A stretch of DNA of 45,439 bases, taken from Acanthaster planci. Lineage: Eukaryota > Echinodermata > Asteroidea > Valvatida > Acanthasteridae. A program made the translations under genes and the position numbers. Position 1 is the first letter of the stretch, and each line of letters opens with the position of its first letter. The notes beneath the pieces are model-generated. The model saw only the letters and a list, made by a program, of their open reading frames with translations. It searched no databases and was not told where the DNA came from. The stretch covers positions 1,058,675-1,104,113 of the forward strand of contig NW_019091432.1 of assembly GCF_001949145.1 (NCBI RefSeq). Reading direction: 5' to 3'. Positions 1-13,200 of the stretch are shown here, piece after piece.

Positions 1-214
1 AAGAAAGTGTTGTGTAATTGGTCGCATTCCTTCAGAAACAGCTGTGTTTTGGTTATAACAAGAACTCAAGGCTATACACTCCAACCACTGTGTATGACCT
101 ATGACTTTTTACTACCAGTGTGTGTGCACAGTATTTGCACCATGCAGGTTGTGTGTAGTAAGTGTTGTATTATATACTGTACATGTAAGTAATTGTGTTA
201 TTTTCCTAATATTA

Positions 215-239
215 CAGGGGTCCGTCCGTCCGTCCGTCG
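215..239 (+). repeat. Short (GTCC)n microsatellite
   Basis: About four uninterrupted copies of gtcc/cgtc within otherwise unique sequence. Confidence 0.7.
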
Positions 240-266
240 GCCTGTCAACCCATATACCATCCAATC

Positions 267-427
267 GGTCTGTTAACCCTATTTTATTGAGGAGAGCTTC
301 AATAAAGATTTCGTCAGTTGTAGAGTAAACAACAGAGACAGTATCGTCGTCCGTTAATCGCGGTCGTATCAGTGACAACCTTGCGCTTGCGGCGCAGAAA
401 CCTATCCGGCAGCCCGGCCGGATAATA
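267..427. repeat. Dispersed repeat, copy 1
   Basis: It shares an ordered series of short matches with 38216-38358: GTCTGTnAAC, TATT, AACAACAGAGnCAGT, CTTGC, GGCAGCC and GGnTAATA. The two copies are heavily diverged. The family is not identified, and neither copy has a credible reading frame. Confidence 0.45.
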
Positions 428-760
428 CGACATCAGCTTTTGCTGACACCAATTCATTTTCTACACAAACATCAAGCAGAACCCTCTACAGGTTCCTGTA
501 AATGAAGTGAATGCGCATGACTGCAGAAAAAGAAAAGTTGCCATGTAGTGGCAAAGTTTTAAAAATTGCAAAATTCCCAGTTGGCACCGCCGAGAGCAGA
601 GAAGCTCAGCAGGGCCAACCGTGTGATTCTCAAAAACAAAACAGGTATGTATGGGATACCACTGTCTTAAGAGTTGCATCTGCTCCGGCCAAGAGTAGAA
701 TCCTGACGCATTTCTCGTTGTTCATCACAGCATAATGGAGTGGAGTACAAAGGAGCTGTG

Positions 761-883
761 TCATGGAAAATAGAGGGAAATGGGAAAATATCCATCAAAT
801 AATTTGGTCTTCCAACCCCAGGTTGTGTGGTCTAAGCGTACAGCAATTCCATTAATATCAACCGAGTTACCAATGATAGCATT
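761..883 (-). CDS. Possible terminal exon of the ankyrin gene (weak)
   Basis: On the minus strand the acceptor gaagatgcag opens a phase-0 frame of 40 codons ending in TGA at 763-761, starting NAIIGNSVDINGIAVRLD. The phase fits the donor of the exon at 1189-1287, and SVDINGIAV looks slightly ankyrin-like. An overlapping frame (about 870-1000) encodes an acidic tail ending in a stop, but it needs a different phase. Neither is convincing; the true end may lie outside the window. Confidence 0.2.
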   Translation of the reverse strand, partial: NAIIGNSVDINGIAVRLDHTTWGWKTKLFDGYFPISLYFP

Positions 884-1188
884 CTGCATCTTCTACCTCA
901 ACTGAATCCAAGTTCTGTTCTTCCCCTTGTACAGCGTTAACAGCCTGTTCTTCTTGACAGAATGAGATACTCTGTGGCACTTCAGGTGATATGCTGCAGA
1001 CAAATTGCCTGCAGAATCACTGTCTCAAATTTCCAGTAACGGCGCCTCAGTGGAGCCGCATTTCTCCCCAAACAACTCTCTCTTAATCCATCTTGTGTAA
1101 TTTTCAGAGAGTCATCAATCCTACTAGCTTTTCATATCTGGTCAACAGGTGAATCACAATGATGGTGCGCGGAGCTGGGCCTACTCAC

Positions 1189-1287
1189 CTTATCCACAGC
1201 ATCAACGGCAGCACCTTTGTCGAGGAGGTACTGCAGTGACTTGGCATTCCCACTGGCGGCTGCAGAGTGCTGGGGCAAAGTGCCTTC
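1189..1287 (-). CDS. Ankyrin repeat 19 exon (33 codons), last one recognised
   Basis: Begins EGTLPQHSAAASGNAKSLQ and ends LLDKGAAVDAVDK; acceptor tgtttctag, donor gtgagt, phase 0/0. Because it ends in a good donor, at least one further exon must follow to the left. Confidence 0.87.
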
Positions 1288-4200
1288 CTAGAAACAGAAA
1301 AGTCAAATTTAATGCATATTCATGAGGTTCCATCTCAACAGGCTGCTTTGAGTCGACACTTCATGACTTAACAAGGCATCAACTGTGATTCAACAATTAG
1401 ATGATTTCTTCCTGCACAAACATGACTGACATAAGCTGTATCGCCGTTAACTATACTTTCTATTGTGCTGTAATGGTTCCTTCCATTTCATCTTTCAAAT
1501 TTCAAGTTGATGGTGCCTTCTCTAACAAGAAAAAGCCTACTGCAAACCATATAGCTGAACAACCATATCCCGAGGGCTGGTTCCATATAGGCAACAAGAA
1601 TAGTTTGTCAAACTATCCTCACACCACAGCTGGTGCGTGCATGAATTTCCATCTTGACCACCTATGCCAAAGGCATAATGGTATCAATGTAACAAGTAAC
1701 AAGTTGTTCACCTTGGATGCGATGTCAATGCGAGCTCCAGCATCAAGCAGCAATTTACAGGAATCTACATCATGCCTGGCAGCCGTGTGCAATGCCGTCA
1801 GTCCATCCTGGCGAGAGAATTAATGGGGGAAAGACTTCAACCAGACTTTTTGGTTTTGTTTTGGCAATATTGAGACAAACATGACTATGGTGAAAGAGTT
1901 CAGTCCTTGAATAACATGTCAGAAGCACGTCTGATAAGTAATGAGCAGGCATCGTACATATAGGTATGGCAGTGCCTGATGTCTATGCATAGAGCAAGAC
2001 ACCTTTGCTCGAGGTGTCATGTACATGTATGTAGCGAAATCATAAGGAGGCAAGCCTTCAAAATTGGCTTAGGGCCGGCGACCATTTAGACCCGGTTTGA
2101 AAAGGCCCCCCCCCCCCCCCCGGTAAGCTCGCCCGGTTGCAAAAACCCCTTTCATACCGGCCTAGCTACCGGCCTGGGATGCTCGACTGGTTGTTGATCT
2201 CCAACTTCTTCATCCTGGGGTCTATTGTTTGCAAGTACTGGTACATGTAATCTATCCCAGAAGGAACATGCTTGTGGTTTTTAATCCTTCAGCTCTATAC
2301 AATGTTTACACTAAGCCGCTTAGACCCCTATTCATCTGTGCAAGCATGTTGGGGGAAGCCTTTCATCAGGGACTTTGAAATGCCAATGTGCAGACAGGCC
2401 TTATACCAGCCTGGAGTAGGCTGAATACCAGGCAGGCATTATACCGGGCGGGCGGGCGACCGGGGGGCCATTTTCAAACGGGGTCTAAATGGTCGCCGTC
2501 CCTTACGACATTCAGACTTACCTTTCTCCTCCCTGCCTGTGACATCTGCATTCCCAGGTTGTACCTCTCGCTCACATTTAACTCTTCATGAATTTAGTGG
2601 TATTTGAGCATTTTTAAGGCAAACCTACCAAACACTTCATCTACTGATTTAGATTCTGACCACACTTGTCGACTACACCGCGCTCCTTAATGTCACAGTC
2701 AGAAACATTCCACCACTTCTCAACAGTCTTTTCCAACTTTTCCCATTCAGGGACACTAATTCAGATTTTTTTCCACCAACGTTATAGAAACACACTCCAG
2801 TTTTGCAACTGATACACAGCAAGTAAACAGCATCACTCTGCAACCGGATTTCCCGCCTGGTTCGCGTGGCTGAGGGAAATTTATCAATAGAGGTGTATAG
2901 CATCTGGGGACCAGACATGTGTGCGCCCTCTTTTGTTAAAAAGTTGCCATGTATGGAGTTTTTCGGTACAAAATAAAAATTGTGGAATACAAAAAGTGGG
3001 AAAATCACAAAACACACTAGATTTTTAATCAAATTGCTTCTACAAGCTGAAACTGTCTTCCAAAGAATAAGTGCAATTGTTCAATTGTGATTTCACAGCA
3101 TTTCTGTTCAGATTTGCTCAATTTGTGTTGGTAACTTTTTGCCGTCCTTCGTTAGAAAAATGCACTGAGTTGCATTTGATGTGAGATATGGGACAGAGAG
3201 ACCCCCACCCCGCCTTTGTGGTGCTCATTGTTATACTGGTATCTCAGGAATTCTTTTCAGACAACTGGGGGAAGTGTTAGGTAACAATAGCTTAGAATGT
3301 GTACAGGGATTGGACTTGTGGGGGTTATCCCTATGTCCAATATATTGCCAGGTATATTGCACGAAAGCCTCCATATATCTCCCCGTTGCACCCTTTGTCA
3401 CAATAACAACATAAACTACTGAATTTTCTGTTGTTCAAACTATGTATGTGTGAATTTTCATCTAGTTCCAAGATGGGTGCCACGAGATGACAGAAAAATC
3501 AAGTGCGTTTCACGGCCTATCCGCTTATACATTGTAACTCAGAACTACACAAACACGTTTTAATCCACGCAACTGCAGTTGTGCCTCCAAGTGAGAGCAC
3601 TTGGAAATGAGGATGACACAATTCAGAGACAAACCTCATCCTGGGCATCCACTTGGCAGCCAGCCTCGATCAGAAGCTTGGTTCCTTCTGAGTTCCTTCC
3701 CTCGGCTGATGCAAAAAGTGGAGTCGATCCATCCTATAAACCAACACAAAGAGAACATAAAGCATGAGAGATTCCATGAGGCCGACAGTGCCTCCCTTGA
3801 ATGCAGCATTCAGATGGGAAGTGTTTTCCAAGTTCACTAAAGATACAGTCCATCGTCTGCAATTATTCATGACGTTCCTTTGAAGAAATACATTACCCCA
3901 AATTTTAAGAAGGGTGCTTGAGAACGAATGTGGTGAAGTTCCAACTCAGTATATGCTGAGTATTCTGAGAAAAACATATTTCATGTTTTGATTTCAAATC
4001 AAAAGTTGCTGAGTCATTCAGGGCCTCAGAGTGGGACACATTCTCATATCATGTCACACACTGAACAAATGAATAACAGTCACCATGTCCTAACCTAACA
4101 TACCTAGTGTGGACTTGTGAACAAAAGATGTCCACACATAGCAGGAAAGGAAGACATTCTGTGGACTTACTCATGTCCTCAGGACATTTACCTTTCTCTG

Positions 4201-7200
4201 AAAAAGAAGTTTAGGGGCATTTTGGGGCTGGAGTCATCTGTTATAAAAGGAAGAGGAATAGTCAAGGAAACCTTGTACAAAAAGCCAGCTGAATATCGTG
4301 TTCCTAATTCAAGAAGAACAAGTATTTTCACCAAGTTTTTTAACTGCACGAAAGAAAGGAATGTCCACACAAGGTATGTAAGGTAAGTGATGCAGTGTGC
4401 AAGAGTGTCATGTAAACACTTAAACATGCTTTTGATTACAATTTTCCCTTGAAACGTGAAAAATACATCTCTGCAGAGCGAATTTTTTCCATTTTTCTAT
4501 GCTTCTTCCAGCCTCTTTTTACCCAAGAGGGCAATTTGAAAAGCCTTCCAAATTTAGAAGTCCCACTGTTGAGTTTTTATTACGTGGACTATATCAAAAA
4601 CAGACAGATGACTCCAAAGCACAAGAGTCCTGCAGCTGATGTCATGTTGAACCATGCCTAACCCTTGTGCAACAAATGTTTGGTGTGTCTGCACAACATT
4701 TGTACTTACTTTCAAGTTCATTTAAAGTTGCTTAGCTGCGCCATGATTTAATAATGTTAAATCTCTTGGATGACGGCACTAACAGCTTTTATGACGCCTG
4801 TTACTCTCCAATATAGCACGTCAGGAAACAGTTGTTACTATTTTGACAAATTTGTTATTTTTTTTTACCAGAGCCGGAAGAGAAAATATCACAGTTCTGT
4901 AATAGCCAAACAAGTTTTTCATTGCCTTCTAAAATAAAGTTGCATATTTCTCACAAAAGACTTGTTAAGTTCAGCGATCATGAGCCTCAATTAAGCATGA
5001 TGAGCTAGTCAAATTGTTCCTATTCTCTTAACACCACCGAAAATGGCTGCATACATAATGCCACAATTTGTTGCGCATATAGCAGACTTTAATACACTGT
5101 GCACTAGTTCTGCGAAATTGTTCCTAATTTGCTGCACAGAAATAAAGTGGCATTAGCCACATTAGGCCACGGCATAAAGTTTCGGGGAATCAACTGCTGA
5201 TTTCCATGTCAGATTCTGGTGCCATCCTTTTGGAATCCGACAAACAGCTGCACTAGCCTTATCAGAGTTGCGCCAACTACCCCTAAGCTCCAATGCAACA
5301 CCCTTTTTTTACGGAAATGACCATCGGTGCCTACTGGTTGCGAGTGGCAATGGCTGACCCAATCAAAGGCAGTGCTTTCAAAAGCCTGTACCAACGTGAT
5401 GGGAGTCTAGAACTCACCTCGATCCGAGCGTTGATATCGGCTCCTGCCTCAAGAAGCAGCTTCAAGCATTCCACATTTTCCTTAGCTGCACTGAAGACTG
5501 GCGTAATTCCATTCTGAAGACAACAACCAAAACCACAGGAAGTCATGTTTCAGCGTACTGCAGACAATGAGGCACTGTTTCCTACTATTCCTGAAACACG
5601 TCCCCAGAAAAGACTAAGCAGAGGCACTTACTACAGAGATAACTGAAAGACTGACCATGCAGGACAGGAAAATTCCTTAAAAAACACGTCCCAATAATAG
5701 ACTAAGCAGAGGCACTTACTGCGGAGATAACTGAAAGACTGACCATGCAGGACAGGAAAATTCTTTAAAAAACACATCCCATTATAGACTAAGCAGAGGC
5801 ACTTACTACGGAGATAACTGAAAGACTGACCATGCAGGACAGGAAAATTCCTTAAAAAACATGTCCCCATAATAGACTAAGCAGAGGCAGTTTCTACGGA
5901 GATAACTGAACGGCTGACCATGAAGGACAGGAAAATTCCTTAAAAAACACGTCCCCATAATAGACTAAGCAGAGGCACTTACTGCGGAGATAACTGAAAG
6001 ACTGACCATGCAGGACAGGAAAATTCCTTAAAAACACGTCCCCATAATAGACTAAGTAGAGGGACTTACTACGGAGATAACTGAACAGCTGACCATGCAG
6101 GACAGGAAAATTCCTTAAAAACACGTCCCCATAATAGACTAAGTAGAGGGACTTACTATGGAGATAACTGAAAGACTGACCATGCAGGACAGGAAAATTC
6201 TTTAAAGCTTACAGCATGTTCATTTTCTATTACAAAAAGCACAACAAAATTTGCCATCTCAGCCTTGGTTTGGTCGCATGATCAACGAAGAGCAGCATTT
6301 TTGAGTACCTACTTCATGTAGATTTAAGAAAAATCTGTTGACCGTTTGGCCTTTGCAAATGAATCATATGGACAAGAAAAGTAGACTACTCAACCAAAAT
6401 AGCGACAGAGAGCAAAGCTCACAAATGTGGCTCTTTGCCTTGAGGGATGCGGTTGCTAGGTTACAAAGTGTATCATCTTGTTCACTTGCAGAACCTACAT
6501 ATCATAACTGAGGAAAACGTACCGTTGCTCTAACTTCGATGTCAACACCTTTAGCCAAGAAAACCTTCGTGGCATCAGGATGCTTACTTGCTGCCATGTG
6601 AAATGGAGTATAACCAATCTGTGAAGTGAATATTGTCCACGTTAACAATCGGTGTGTCCAGTCACATCTTGCAAGTTACGCCCACACAACAAGCGTGACC
6701 AGTCACCAATACCAAAAGCTAAGGTACTGGTGGTCACAAATATCATTTTCCAGATAGTCTGACTAGTTGTGATGCAGTGACTAGTAGGACTGTTTCCACT
6801 AGTGGGCGGAACACACAGGCTCGCAACTATCCACCCCATGCCAACAACTATGCAGTTGAACACCTAGTCCCTGCAGGGAAATGAGGTTGCGCAGTAATAG
6901 TGTCGTACACTGTAGCACATAACGGCTATGTGCTCTGTACATTTGTATGGTTAAGTTTGCTCAACAGCTCATACACTGGGCATGCAAAATGGCCGCCGAC
7001 CAAAAACGAGGAAATTCCAATCTCTACAAGACTTAGTACTGTTTTTTTTTTCAATTTTCAGCGGCATGAGTGTGAAGTGAAAAATGAGGAAATCAGCTGA
7101 TCCAAGGACAAGTTACATGGCTGCTCCACACAGAAAACTGCACACATGCGCACACTGTGCTGGTACATAATGTGCACTTCCATTTGGTCACAACTGGTCT

Positions 7201-10200
7201 GATCCAGCCACAACTAAAAAGACCACGACTTACTTCCCCTTACAAAATACCCTCCATGCTTGAAGGTTACACTTTATCAACAGGGCCATGTACTTATGCT
7301 TTTAAGGTTTGGAATTGCATATGCATGTTTATAAAATAAACACTATTTGTGTTGAATGTGCACACTGAGATCAAATCTTCTTTAATACTAGTCCTAAATT
7401 TTATTTTGCACACCACTGTTTGATGGGTAAATTCTTCTTCCTTCAAAAGGCTGATTTGCAGAATTGTGCGATGCCCGTTTCTAATTCATTCCAAAGAATC
7501 ACGGGATCCTTTGCTGTTTCTTATCATGTTTGATGGATACATGTTTGTTTTCAAACGGTAGCAAGTACGCACAGCACAAAGAGACTGAATGTTTTATTTG
7601 CCACAAGCTGCCATGACGTACATGTAGTTTCACAAAACAGTGGTTATTATCCCTAACAGTCCTCAGTCCTCCAACAGGTGGAGGATTGAGGACGCTAAGG
7701 TCATCTCTTCCATCAAAGAAGGTTAAATTTGAAACCTCTAACTCGTGTGAATGTGACTGATCATCCAGGATGTCTTTGCCCTTCTCGACAAAAGTTGTTG
7801 CCAATCACATCACAGAAAACAATCAAGGTTTCCTTCCCCTGATTCAGGAAACTTGAGCCTGATGCTAGAGTAGTGGGCAAATTAAAACCTGATTACAAAC
7901 TGATAACGGGGACCATTTTTGGCCACAATTGCAAGGGGTCACGTTTGGAGTCACTATCACTGATTGACGCAGCTCACCCAATTTCTTGAGAGGACGTCTG
8001 CTCCTTTATCAATCAGTAACGCAATGGCTTTCGTGCTGTTCATCTTGGCTGCAGCATTTAACGGGCTTTCCTCCAACTGAAATTCAACAATCACGACAGT
8101 CTGAAAAACGGAGGCAACTGTTCTCTCCACAGAACCATTCCAAAAAAAACTTAATCTCACTTTGAATAGGCCATTCCATAGACCCATCTCATACTGCAAA
8201 CTACCGGTATGGGTGGCCAAAGTTGGCAGAAATATCAGCCTCAGTTGGTGTCTGGTTTTACTTTAAATGTACAGTAGCCCATTACTTGTAACGATCATAT
8301 TTCATTTAGTGCTTAGTAATTATGTGTGTGTTTGGTGCTGTAATGTCTTTGAGCGATTTTCTAACATTTAAACTGACGTAATTTTTTTTCTGTACTGACT
8401 GGTTGACCAAAACACAATTGGAATGCGAAAGAGTAAATATTATATCAATACACAATAAAATTCTTGGGACTATTATATCTAAAAGGCAACCTGTTCTCAG
8501 TGAGATGAACAGTCTACATGGAACACAAAGGATACCATAATTTCATGATGGAAAACTCTGCTAATATGCAAGTAAATCCTCTGTAAATACAATTACCTTG
8601 TTGGTGATTTCCAGGCTAGCCCCTTTGTCCAAGAGATGTTGGATTGCCTTGACGTTATCTCCAACTGCTGCCATAGTCATGGGCACATTACCCTCCTGGG
8701 CATTAACAAAACCAAGCCTGGTGACTAATTAATCAACCATAATAAAACAGAACAAAAAAGGGTCCTTAATCAAGACAGCAAACAAGAATCATCTGTGGAC
8801 TGCTGCAGTGACTAAATCTATGGGCTCTGTGCAGAAGTACCCCCTCACTGGTGACAAGGAGAAAGGCTGTGCTGACAAGTGAATGCTACATACTGCTATC
8901 AATGCTATAAGGTCCAGCTTATCCAATGAAAGAGTTGGGGGCCTTCAAAGACACCATGGTGTGCCATACAACTCTTACACCCACACCAACAACCGTAATA
9001 ACAAAAGATTCCACAAAGTTATGAGTAACTCACAACAAACTCAAATACATCATCTTGACTAAACTGGACCCAAACATCAGAGGGCGCTGTTGATACTTAC
9101 ATCATCAGTGCAGTCATGCTTAGCCCCTGCATCCAGCAGTATCTTGCACACTGCTTCATTTAACTCAGCCGCAATGTGTAATGCAGTTTTACCTGTCTAT
9201 AAAACAAAATTATCAACAGATAATTCAATCTGGAAAACTAATTCTGGATTATCGCTCTTGAAAATAGTTCTAGATCATTCAGAGGTCACAAACATTCTAG
9301 CCCCTTGGTGGCACCTCCACTTTTTCCTCTGTATCTCAACTTCTTTCACTTCAGTCACTTCCTTTCATCGATAGCTGTATGCCATCTACCTTCAAGTCAT
9401 GTCTCCTATGCCACGAGGCAATATGTAAAAGCCTTCATGTTGTAACTTTTGTACAGCAAGCTTATTCAATGCAGGCATTTCACAATAAGTACACCCCCAA
9501 GAGACTGCAATGCGTTGGCCAATCACAGTGCATAAAAACTGTCGACGCAATGCATGTTTTGGAAAGGGTCGACAGATTTCGCACACCGTGATTGGTCAAT
9601 GCATTGCAAAGTCTTGGAGGTGCATTATTTTGAATCGGCAATATTTGACAAGAAGTTTGTAGCAGTTTACTGTCTTTTAAAATTCAGACCAGTTTTGGCC
9701 CTATTTCCCATGAGTTAGAGATGAATTTTGTGCCAGGACATGAACATTTCATCCAAGCAAGCTGGTGAGTGTTTTTTTTGGGGGGGCACAAGCCCTAAGG
9801 TCCCAAGGACCACACCCTGCTCACCAACTGCTCTGGAGAAATGACAACTGTAATTATCGACTATTTGCTGTAATTTTCATACCTGATCTTTGATCTCCAT
9901 GTCTGCTCCCGCCTGCAGCAATACCTGACATACGCTGGGGTCATCATCCTCATGAGAGGCCTCATGCAGAGGACAGCATCCAGACAACTACAAGATGACA
10001 GAGACAAAAAGACAGATTACAGTTGTTTTTTACTCAACTGCTTGTTTCTAATTGCCAACTTGAATCCCTTCCCCCAGGAATTGTGTATCATTCATCTGAC
10101 TGCATCTCATGCATACACATTTGCCGAATGTCTGCATTTTTCTACTTCAAAATAACTTCCAAATATTTTAAGGAAAATGAAAACATTTCGGGAGAAATAT

Positions 10201-13200
10201 TTTGTAGCTTTTGCTATTTTTCTTTCAGCCATATTTTATATTGGCAAATAATACCACTGCTTCCGTCATATCTCTACATTTACCGACACCCTGTTTCAAC
10301 TTGTGTCAGCTTTACAAAAGAAAAAAACCACTAGCACAGTTAAGGCTGCCCTTGTTGATTAGTACAAATTGTAACAACTTTATTTTTATTTCCTATGGAT
10401 TCAATAGAAACCTTCAAGAATCAACAAATCTACTGGCTGTAATGACAGGATTTTACACTTGGGAGTTTGAGCAAAGCAACAGAAATTCTGTCCTCAGTAA
10501 AGTGAAGCTATCATCATCCCTAGCAAGTGAGTAACACTGGGGGAAAATTGCACCACCTTTGTGAGTGGTACGCCAGTAGATGAGCTACGTTTTAGTCACA
10601 GATGCACTGCACATCTTTCAGAAGTGCTATTAATCAGAAAACCTTACCTCAAGTAAAGCAATAAATAATTGCCTGAGTGAATTTATCATGACCGAAATAT
10701 ATAAATACACTCATCCTGTGGCCAACCTGCATAAAAATATTTCAAATTCTGCATGCACAATTCTGGTTGGGTGTATCATACTCACATTGAACTGTACATT
10801 GACATCTGCACCAGCATCTATGAGCACCTGACAACACTGTGGAGCCTTGGATGCAGCGATCAGAATGGCCGTCTCTGCCTCCTCGCTCTAGTAAGACAGA
10901 GATGAAGAGGCCTGCATGACTTATGCTTACAGGCCAAGTAACTGGTAACCAACACATTACATCAGTCAGTGAGTTCAACTGACGACCATGCGAGAACCAT
11001 TGGTTGATTTTGCCTGGTACCCTGTGTGAAAGTTACTGGGGAATATTGCCCTGCAGTTGAAATACGGTCATCGCTCGAACTCTCTCCAGTGTTAACCTTG
11101 CTGAATGGGCCTATTAAGTACCTGGAGCTCATCACAGCTCTTTAGTGATTATTAATTCTGTGTAGGTCTAGTATATGGGAGCTTTTAATCTGGGATTCAT
11201 AGCAACTTTTCACCATTATGCTTCAGTCAGTTTTATCAAATTCAGTTTTATTAACAAAGTACCCAATGCTGAAACCCTTAAGCCCAATGTTGTACAGTGG
11301 TGTTTTCCCCACCTCTTTGACCTAGGTCTGGTTCCCGTTTGCATTTGGTTACAAGTCCGACGACATGGGTTTTAACTAGAACACTCTTCTGGGGTTTCCT
11401 CTCTTCTCTAAAAACTACCACCGCTTCTCACTGCCTCATCATTACTGGTGTCTTTCGGTTCGTGTAAACTACAGAACCTAGGATGCAGTTTGAGAAACCC
11501 TTTGTTTCATTACCAAAGATGCTCAATAATAACTAAATTGAACTCACAAGGCGTTTTGCATTGACATCTGCCCCAGCATCAAGCAAAAATTTACAGGCCT
11601 CTGGGCTATGCTGAGCTGCATAGTGAAGAGGTTGCCTCCCTCCCTAGAAGACAAACAAGAGAAATAATTACCCATCGGCTAAAGGTTTAGAGTGAAACAC
11701 ATAGTAAGTTAGATTTCGCATGGTTAAAGCTACCAGACTATCAATATCAAAGAATTCAGGGTGTTACCATGACAACTTACATGCAAGCTTTGTGTTCAAA
11801 TGCCATGCAAAGACAGTTACTGATTTACATTTGAAATCTGCTAGCTCCGGGTCCATTTGAGAAAAAGAGAACCAATTGTTGGACAAAAATTACTTAGTGA
11901 AGTTTCAAAATAGTGACCCCATCGTTCCATAAGATATTTAAGAGGCAGATTTCAAGATATTTTTCCTCTTTAGTTGACCTTGATCTAATTTCATATACAT
12001 TTACTTCAAAGACGTCATCTCTCACAACTGACAAGACCGACTAAATTGTCTGAAAATTGTTATCACCCAGTCGCCTCGTGTTTGTAACTGATCAAAACAC
12101 ATCCCGTCTTGTTTACATTTTAGCAGTTTTAGCCTTGGTTTGATAATAATGAAAAGGCTTGGGAAAAGCAGCGTAGCGAGCGGGGGGGGGCTGCATCCTC
12201 CCAATAATTTTTTTCAGTCGGCAAATTAAAGGGTCAGTCGGCAAATGAAACTGAAATTGACGTCATGAATTATTGACGTACATCGACCAGTTGGCCACCA
12301 GCGTTTCCCTAAAGCTGCCTGAAGCTGTTATTGTTATTGTTTTATTTACCGACAGGTCGTGGCCAATAGGTCAAATAGTATGTGAGTTTACAAAATTAAT
12401 AAAGACATTCACTTGATTTTAAAGCCATTAAAGGTAAACACTTAAACAGAAAATAAATATAGACACCTAAACACAATAAAAATTCCTTGAACATTGAATA
12501 TAAATACATATATACAAAAACGATATACATATTAAGACGACAGTCACGTAACAAAGGAATAAGTTCAGCTAAGAAAAATAGGATTAGCTACATCTAGCCA
12601 TCAATGTGAAAAAAGGTACTTAATGGCAACGGTAAAATGAAGATTCACACAATTAAAAATCAAAATGAGAAGAGTAGGAGCATAAGAGATAAGGTTATAA
12701 CCCAAACCAGTAAACACAGCCGCTTGTTTTCGAGGTCCGCTGCGAAAGCCATGTTGAATTTGCCATTTCCAGATATTTATTCTCCTGTTAATACAAATGA
12801 TTGATCTCTATGTCCATAATGCGCAAATATTTGCCTCATTTTTTGATTGGATGGGGTTTTTTTTACGTGCAACGACAACGTTTGGACAGTGACTATGCAA
12901 CGAGGCAGAGTGCCTTTTTATGTGCAGTAAAGAAACTGCACAATGACTGTACAACGTGCAAGCTTGTCGAGGTGCCATGACTTGCAATTCGATCACTGTG
13001 CAGCTGCATGATCAAGCGTTGTTCATATTTCGAATCCATGCCACATCATTCTATTTTCAAATGAAGAGAGTTTAACTTCAATATAAATTTGTTGAGTTAG
13101 ATCCTCTAACTGAATAAATGGGGTTCAAATTTCTGTCAGAGAACTGGGAATCCTGATCTCTGCTGCCTTACAGGTGACTCTATTACAACGTCCTGTGGTC

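Noticed and set aside
1401-1823. Open frame of 140 codons on the plus strand
   Set aside because: Overlaps the antisense of ankyrin repeat 18 and reads into intron; it is a shadow frame.
2673-3032. 119-codon minus-strand frame
   Set aside because: No ankyrin pattern, no suitable splice borders, no recognisable family; treated as intron.
5631-6124. Two repetitive minus-strand frames with FLRNFPVLHGQSFSYLRSK-like units
   Set aside because: Produced by the 87/88-bp minisatellite; not bounded by splice sites and not related to the ankyrin frame.
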